From: Megachile rotundata
Lineage: Eukaryota; Arthropoda; Insecta; Hymenoptera; Megachilidae
Direction of reading: 5' to 3'
Assembly: GCF_050947335.1 (NCBI RefSeq)
Contig: NW_027474077.1
Span: forward strand, 1-64,000
DNA length: 64,000 nt
In this document: positions 58,941 through 64,000 of the stretch, in pieces
How the letters are laid out: every line of letters starts with the position of its first letter
Position numbering within the stretch: the first letter of the stretch is position 1
Program-made: the position numbers and the translations under genes
The notes under the pieces: generated by a model
Databases searched by the model: none
What the model saw: only the letters and a program-made list of their open reading frames with translations
Told to the model about the DNA's origin: nothing

Positions 58941-60600
58941 TTCACTATACTTATTACACTCACTATTATCAATCTAACTCATATTATTAGCCATATTATG
59001 CTTATATTATCGATAGAACGACAATTACTATACTTATTACTGTTATTATTATCAATCTAACTCATATTATTAGCCGTATTATGCTTAAATGATCGATGGA
59101 ACGACAATTACTATACTTATTACCCTTATTATTATCAATCTAACTCGTATTATTAGCCATATTATGCTTATATGATCGATAGAACGACAAATACTATACT
59201 TATTACTCTTATTATTATCAATCTAACTCATATTATTAGCCATATTATGCTTATATGATCGATATAACGACAATTACTATACTTATTACTCTTATTATTA
59301 TCAATCTAACTCATATTATTAACCATATTATGCAGATATGATCGATAGAACTACAATTACTATATTCATTACTCTTATTATTATCAATCTAACTCATATT
59401 ATTAGCCATATTATGCTTATATGATCGATAGAACGACAATTACTATACTCACTACTCTTAGTATTATCAATCTAACTCATATTATTAGCCATATGATGCT
59501 TATATGATCGATAGAACGACAATTACTATACTTATTACACTTATTATTATCAATCTAACTTATATTATTAGCCATATTATGCTTATATGATCGATAGAAC
59601 GACAATTACTATACTTATTACTGTTATTATTATCAATCTAACTCATATTATTAGCCATATTGTGCTTATATGAGCGATAGAACGACAATTACTATATTTA
59701 TTACACTCACTATTATCAATCTAACTCATATTATTAACCATATTATGCAGATATGATCGATAGAATGACAATTACTCTACTCATTACTCTTATTATTATC
59801 AATCTAACTCATGCTATTAGCCGTATTATGGTTATATGATCGATATAACGACAATTACTATACTTATTACTCTTATTATTATCAATCTAACTCATATTAT
59901 TAACCATATTATGCAGATATAATCGATAGAACGACAATTACTATACTTATTACTCTTATTATTATCAATCTAACTCATATTATTAGCCATATTGTGCTTA
60001 TATGATCGATAGAACGACAATTACTATACTTATTACTCTTATTATTATAAATCTAACTCATATTATTAGCCATATTATGCTTATATGATCGATAGAACGA
60101 CAATTACTATACTCATTACTCTTATTATTATCAATCTAACTCATATTATTAGCCATATTATGCTTATATGATCGATAGAACGACAATTACTATACTCACT
60201 ACTCTTAGTATTATCAATCAAACTCATATTATTAGCCATATTATGCTTATATTATCGATAGAACGACAATTACTATACTTATTACTGTTATTATTATCAA
60301 TCTAACTCATATTATTAGCCATATTATGCTTATATGATCGATAGAATGAGAATTACTATACTCACTACTCTTAGTATTATCACTCTAACTCATATTATTA
60401 GCCATATTATTCTTATATGATCGAGAGAACAACAATTACTATACTTATTACTCTTATTATTATCAATCTAACTCATATTATTAGCCATATTATGCTTATA
60501 TGATCGATAGAATGAGAATTACTATACTCACTACTCTTAGTACTATCACTCTAACTCATATTATTAGCCTTATTATGCTTATATGATCGATAGAACGACA
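58911..60600. repeat. 20-monomer tandem duplication, copy 2
   Basis: This is the second copy of 57,251-58,940. One substitution was seen in the lines compared, G59,098 (GATCGATGG) against A57,438, which implies a very recent duplication or continuing gene conversion. Confidence 0.88.
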
Positions 60601-63600
60601 ATTAATGTACTTATCACTCTTATTATTATCAATCTAACTCATATTATTAACCATATTGTGCTTATATGATCGATAGAACGACAATTACTATACTTATTAC
60701 TCTTATTATTATCAATCTAACTCGTATTATTAGCCATATTATGCTTATATGATCGATAGAACGACAAATACTATACTTATTACTCTTATTATTATCAATC
60801 TAACTCATATTATTAACCATATTATGCTAATATGATCGACAGAACGACAATTACTATACTTATTACACTCACTATTATCAATCTAACTCATATTATTAAC
60901 CATATTATGCAGATATGATCGATAGCACGACATTTACTATACTTATTACTCTTATTATTATCAACCTAACTCATATTATTAGCCATATTATGCTTATATG
61001 ATCGAGAGAACGACAATTACTACACTTATTACTCTTATTATTATCAATCTAACTCATATTATTAGCCATATTATGCTTATATGATCGATAGAATGAGAAT
61101 TACTATACTCACTACTCTTAGTATTATCACTCTAACTCATATTATTAGCCTTATTATGCTTATATGATCGATAGAACGACAATTACTGTACTTATTACTC
61201 TTATTATTATCAATCTAACTCATATTATTAGCCATATTATGCTTATATGATCGATAGAACGAGAATTACTATACTCAGTACTCTTAGTATTATCAATCTA
61301 ACTCATATTATTAGCCATATTATGCTTATATTATCGATAGAACGACAATTACTGTACTTATTACTGCTATTATTATCAATCTAACTCATATCATTAGCCA
61401 TATTATGCTTATATGATCGATGGAATGAGAATTACTGTACTCACTACTCTTAGTATTATCACTCTAACTCATATTATTAGCCATATTATGCTTATATGAT
61501 CGATAGAACGACAATTACTATACTCACTACTCTTAGTATTATCAATCTAACTCATATTATTAGCCATATTATGCTTATATTATCGATAGAACGACAATTA
61601 CTATACTTATTACTCTTAGTATTATCAATCTAACTCATATTATTAGCCATATTATGATTATATGATCGATAGAACGAGAATTACTATACTCACTACTCTT
61701 AGTATTATCAATCTAACTCATATTATTAGCCATATTATGCTTATATTATCGATAGAACGACAATTACTATACTTATTACTGTTATTATTATCAATCTGAC
61801 TCATATTATTAACCATATTATGCAGATATGATCGATAGAACGACAATTACTCTACTCATTACTCTTATTATTATCAATCTAACTCATGCTATTAGCCGTA
61901 TTATGGTTATATGATCGATATAACGACAATTACTATACTTATTACTCTTATAATTATCAATCTAACTCATATTATTAACCATATTATGCAGATATAATCG
62001 ATAGAACGACAATTACTATACTTATTACTCTTATTATTATCAATCTAACTCATATTATTAGCCATATTGTGCTTATATGATCGATAGAACGACAATTACT
62101 ATACTTATTACTCTTATTATTATCAATCTAACTCATATTATTAGCCATATTATGCTTATATGATCGATAGAATGAGAATTACTATACTCACTACTCTTAG
62201 TACTATCACTCTAACTCATATTATTAGCCTTATTATGCTTATATGATCGATAGAACGACAATTAATGTACTTATCACTCTTATTATTATCAATCTAACTC
62301 ATATTATTAACCATATTGTGCTTATATGATCGATAGAACGTCAATTACTATACTTATTACTCTTATTATTATCAATCTAACTCGTATTATTAGCCATATT
62401 ATGCTTATATGATCGATAGAACGACAAATACTATACTTATTACTCTTATTATTATCAATCTAACTCATATTATTAACCATATTATGCTAATATGATCGAC
62501 AGAACGACAATTACTATACTTATTACACTCACTATTATCAATCTAACTCATATTATTAACCATATTATGCAGATATGATCGATAGCACGACATTTACTAT
62601 ACTTATTACTCTTATTATTATCAACCTAACTCATATTATTAGCCATATTATGCTTATATGATCGATAGAATGAGAATTACTATACTCACTACTCTTAGTA
62701 TTATCACTCTAACTCATATTATTAGCCTTATTATGCTTATATGATCGATAGAACGACAATTACTGTACTTATTACTCTTATTATTATCAATCTAACTCAT
62801 ATTATTAGCCATATTATGCTTATATGATCGATAGAACGAGAATTACTATACTCAGTACTCTTAGTATTATCAATCTAACTCATATTATTAGCCATATTAT
62901 GCTTATATTATCGATAGAACGACAATTACTGTACTTATTACTGCTATTATTATCAATCTAACTCATATCATTAGCCATATTATGCTTATATGATCGATGG
63001 AATGAGAATTACTGTACTCACTACTCTTAGTATTATCACTCTAACTCATATTATTAGCCGTATTATGCAGATATGATCGATAGAACGACAATTACTCTAC
63101 TCATTACTCTTATTATTATCAATCTAACTCATGCTATTAGCCGTATTATGGTTATATGATCGATATAACGACAATTACTATACTTATTACTCTTATAATT
63201 ATCAATCTAACTCATATTATTAACCATATTATGCAGATATAATCGATAGAACGACAATTACTATACTTATTACTCTTATTATTATCAATCTAACTCATAT
63301 TATTAGCCATATTGTGCTTATATGATCGATAGAACGACAATTACTATACTTATTACTCTTATTATTATCAATCTAACTCATATTATTAGCCATATTATGC
63401 TTATATGATCGATAGAACGAGAATTACTATACTCACTACTCTTAGTATTATCAATCTAACTGATATTATTAGCCATATTATGCTTATATTATCGATAGAA
63501 CGACAATTACTATACTTATTACTGTTATTATTATCAATCCAACTCATATTATTAGCCATATTATGCTTAAATGATCGATAGAACGACAATTACTATACTT

Positions 63601-64000
63601 ATTACCCTTATTATTATCAATCTAACTCGTATTATTAGCCATATTATGCTTATATGATCGATAGAACGACAAATACTATACTTATTACTCTTATTATTAT
63701 CAATCTAACTCATATTATTTGCCATATTATGCTTATATGATCGATATAACGACAATTACTATACTTATTACTCTTATTATTATCAATCTAACTCATATTA
63801 TTAACCATATTATGCAGATATGATCGATAGAACTACAATTACTATATTCATTACTCTTATTATTATCAATCTAACTCATATTATTAGCCATATTATGCTT
63901 ATATGATCGATAGAACGACAATTACTATACTCACTACTCTTAGTATTATCAATCTAACTCATATTATTAGCCATATGATGCTTATATGATCGATAGAACG
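60601..64000. repeat. Right-end satellite stretch with a one-monomer deletion copy
   Basis: Only 83-bp monomers are present. The segment from about 60,500 recurs from about 62,160 at 1,660 bases (20 monomers), including CAATTAATGTACTTATCAC (60,599 and 62,259), and changes to 1,577 bases (19 monomers) after about 62,660, so the second copy lost one monomer (the one with CGAGAGAACG at 60,998). The part from 63,061 follows 61,816 at 15 monomers, and 61,895 matches 51,769 at 122 monomers. The array runs off the window at 64,000. Confidence 0.82.
63988..64000. repeat. Partial monomer at the right window edge
   Basis: The last 13 bases are monomer positions 1-13 (GATCGATAGAACG) in perfect register with the rest. 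The array continues past the right edge; no flanking sequence is present. Confidence 0.97.

Larger units (their letters stand above)
1..64000. repeat. 83-bp A+T-rich satellite DNA array filling the window
   Basis: The window is a head-to-tail array of an 83-bp monomer. The commonest form has 29 A, 34 T, 14 C and 6 G. Useful landmarks by monomer position are GATCGATAG (1-9), ACGACAATTA (11-20), TATCAATCTAAC (43-54) and TTAGCCATATTATGC (63-77). Monomer starts at 78, 161, 244, 327 and finally 63,988 all fit one 83-base register, giving 770 complete monomers. All copies have the same orientation. Monomers differ by a limited vocabulary of substitutions that recur in linked groups, and large multi-monomer blocks recur at offsets that are exact multiples of 83. 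No unique sequence, inversion or foreign insertion was seen, and no stretch holds a credible gene. Such arrays are known from eukaryotic heterochromatin; chromosomal location and species are not determinable here. Confidence 0.99.

Noticed and set aside
63401..63589. A fourth 62-codon minus-strand frame
   Set aside because: It is again just over two monomers long and ends at stops supplied by the next monomer. Differences from the others follow the DNA variants with no sign of codon-level constraint.
1..64000. CRISPR array
   Set aside because: The 83-bp repeats follow one another with no unique spacers between them, and the variable positions are scattered single bases rather than spacer blocks.
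1..64000. Plasmid or phage iterons, or a replication origin
   Set aside because: Iterons number a few copies beside a replication gene. Here there are more than 770 copies and no gene. A+T-richness alone is not evidence of an origin.
1..64000. Telomeric repeat
   Set aside because: The unit is 83 bp and G-poor on one strand, with no short G-rich telomere motif such as TTAGGG or TTAGG runs.
1..64000. CENP-B box, as proof of a centromere
   Set aside because: No match to the G+C-rich CENP-B box core was seen in the monomer classes read, so centromere identity cannot be claimed from sequence.
1..64000. Transposon or helitron insertions within the array
   Set aside because: An insertion would break the 83-base register or introduce unrelated sequence. 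The register is intact from 78 to 63,988 and no foreign sequence was seen.
1..64000. tRNA, rRNA or structured small RNA genes
   Set aside because: No G+C-rich stems or conserved RNA motifs exist in a monomer with 6 G in 83 bases. The only clear dyad is the short ATCGAT core, too short for a hairpin gene or terminator.

Overview
The whole 64,000-base window is one uninterrupted tandem satellite array. The monomer is 83 bp, about 76% A+T, and every copy lies head to tail in the same orientation. Taking the first base of GATCGATAG as monomer position 1, monomers start at 78, 161, 244 and so on to 63,988. That last start is exactly 770 x 83 bases after the first. The window therefore holds 770 complete monomers plus 77 bp of a partial one at the left edge and 13 bp at the right. 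I see no gene, RNA gene, transposon, flanking unique sequence or array edge. The organism cannot be named from this. A long, A+T-rich, in-register satellite with large nested duplications is typical of eukaryotic heterochromatin (centromeric, pericentromeric or subtelomeric), and it is unlike a bacterial or viral genome.

Layout: monomers differ by a small set of recurring linked substitutions, so relationships between distant parts can be traced. Three broad domains appear. About 1 to 20.7 kb is built from one set of variants and holds a 100-monomer repeat (1-4056 again at 8301-12356), a 23-monomer repeat, and a tandem doubling of a 53-monomer (4,399 bp) unit at 11,896-20,734. About 20.7 to 42 kb uses other variants. 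It holds a tandem doubling of a 52-monomer (4,316 bp) unit at 19,068-27,710, an 18-monomer partial doubling, and a block of more than 3.2 kb at 30,820-34,071 copied at 35,966-39,300. A copy of left-type sequence reappears at about 42.0-43.7 kb. About 44 to 64 kb is a third mixture with shorter, younger-looking doublings of 19 monomers (1,577 bp) and 20 monomers (1,660 bp), and with blocks displaced by 40 and 65 monomers.

Every block offset I measured is a whole multiple of 83. Differences between block copies are single substitutions or the exact gain or loss of whole monomers (1 or 10). This is the pattern expected from in-register unequal crossing-over and gene conversion. There is no gene network to describe. 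The biology here is the dynamics of a satellite and, possibly, the proteins that bind its conserved CGATAG core. All comparisons were made by eye on selected lines, so 'no difference seen' means none in the parts compared.
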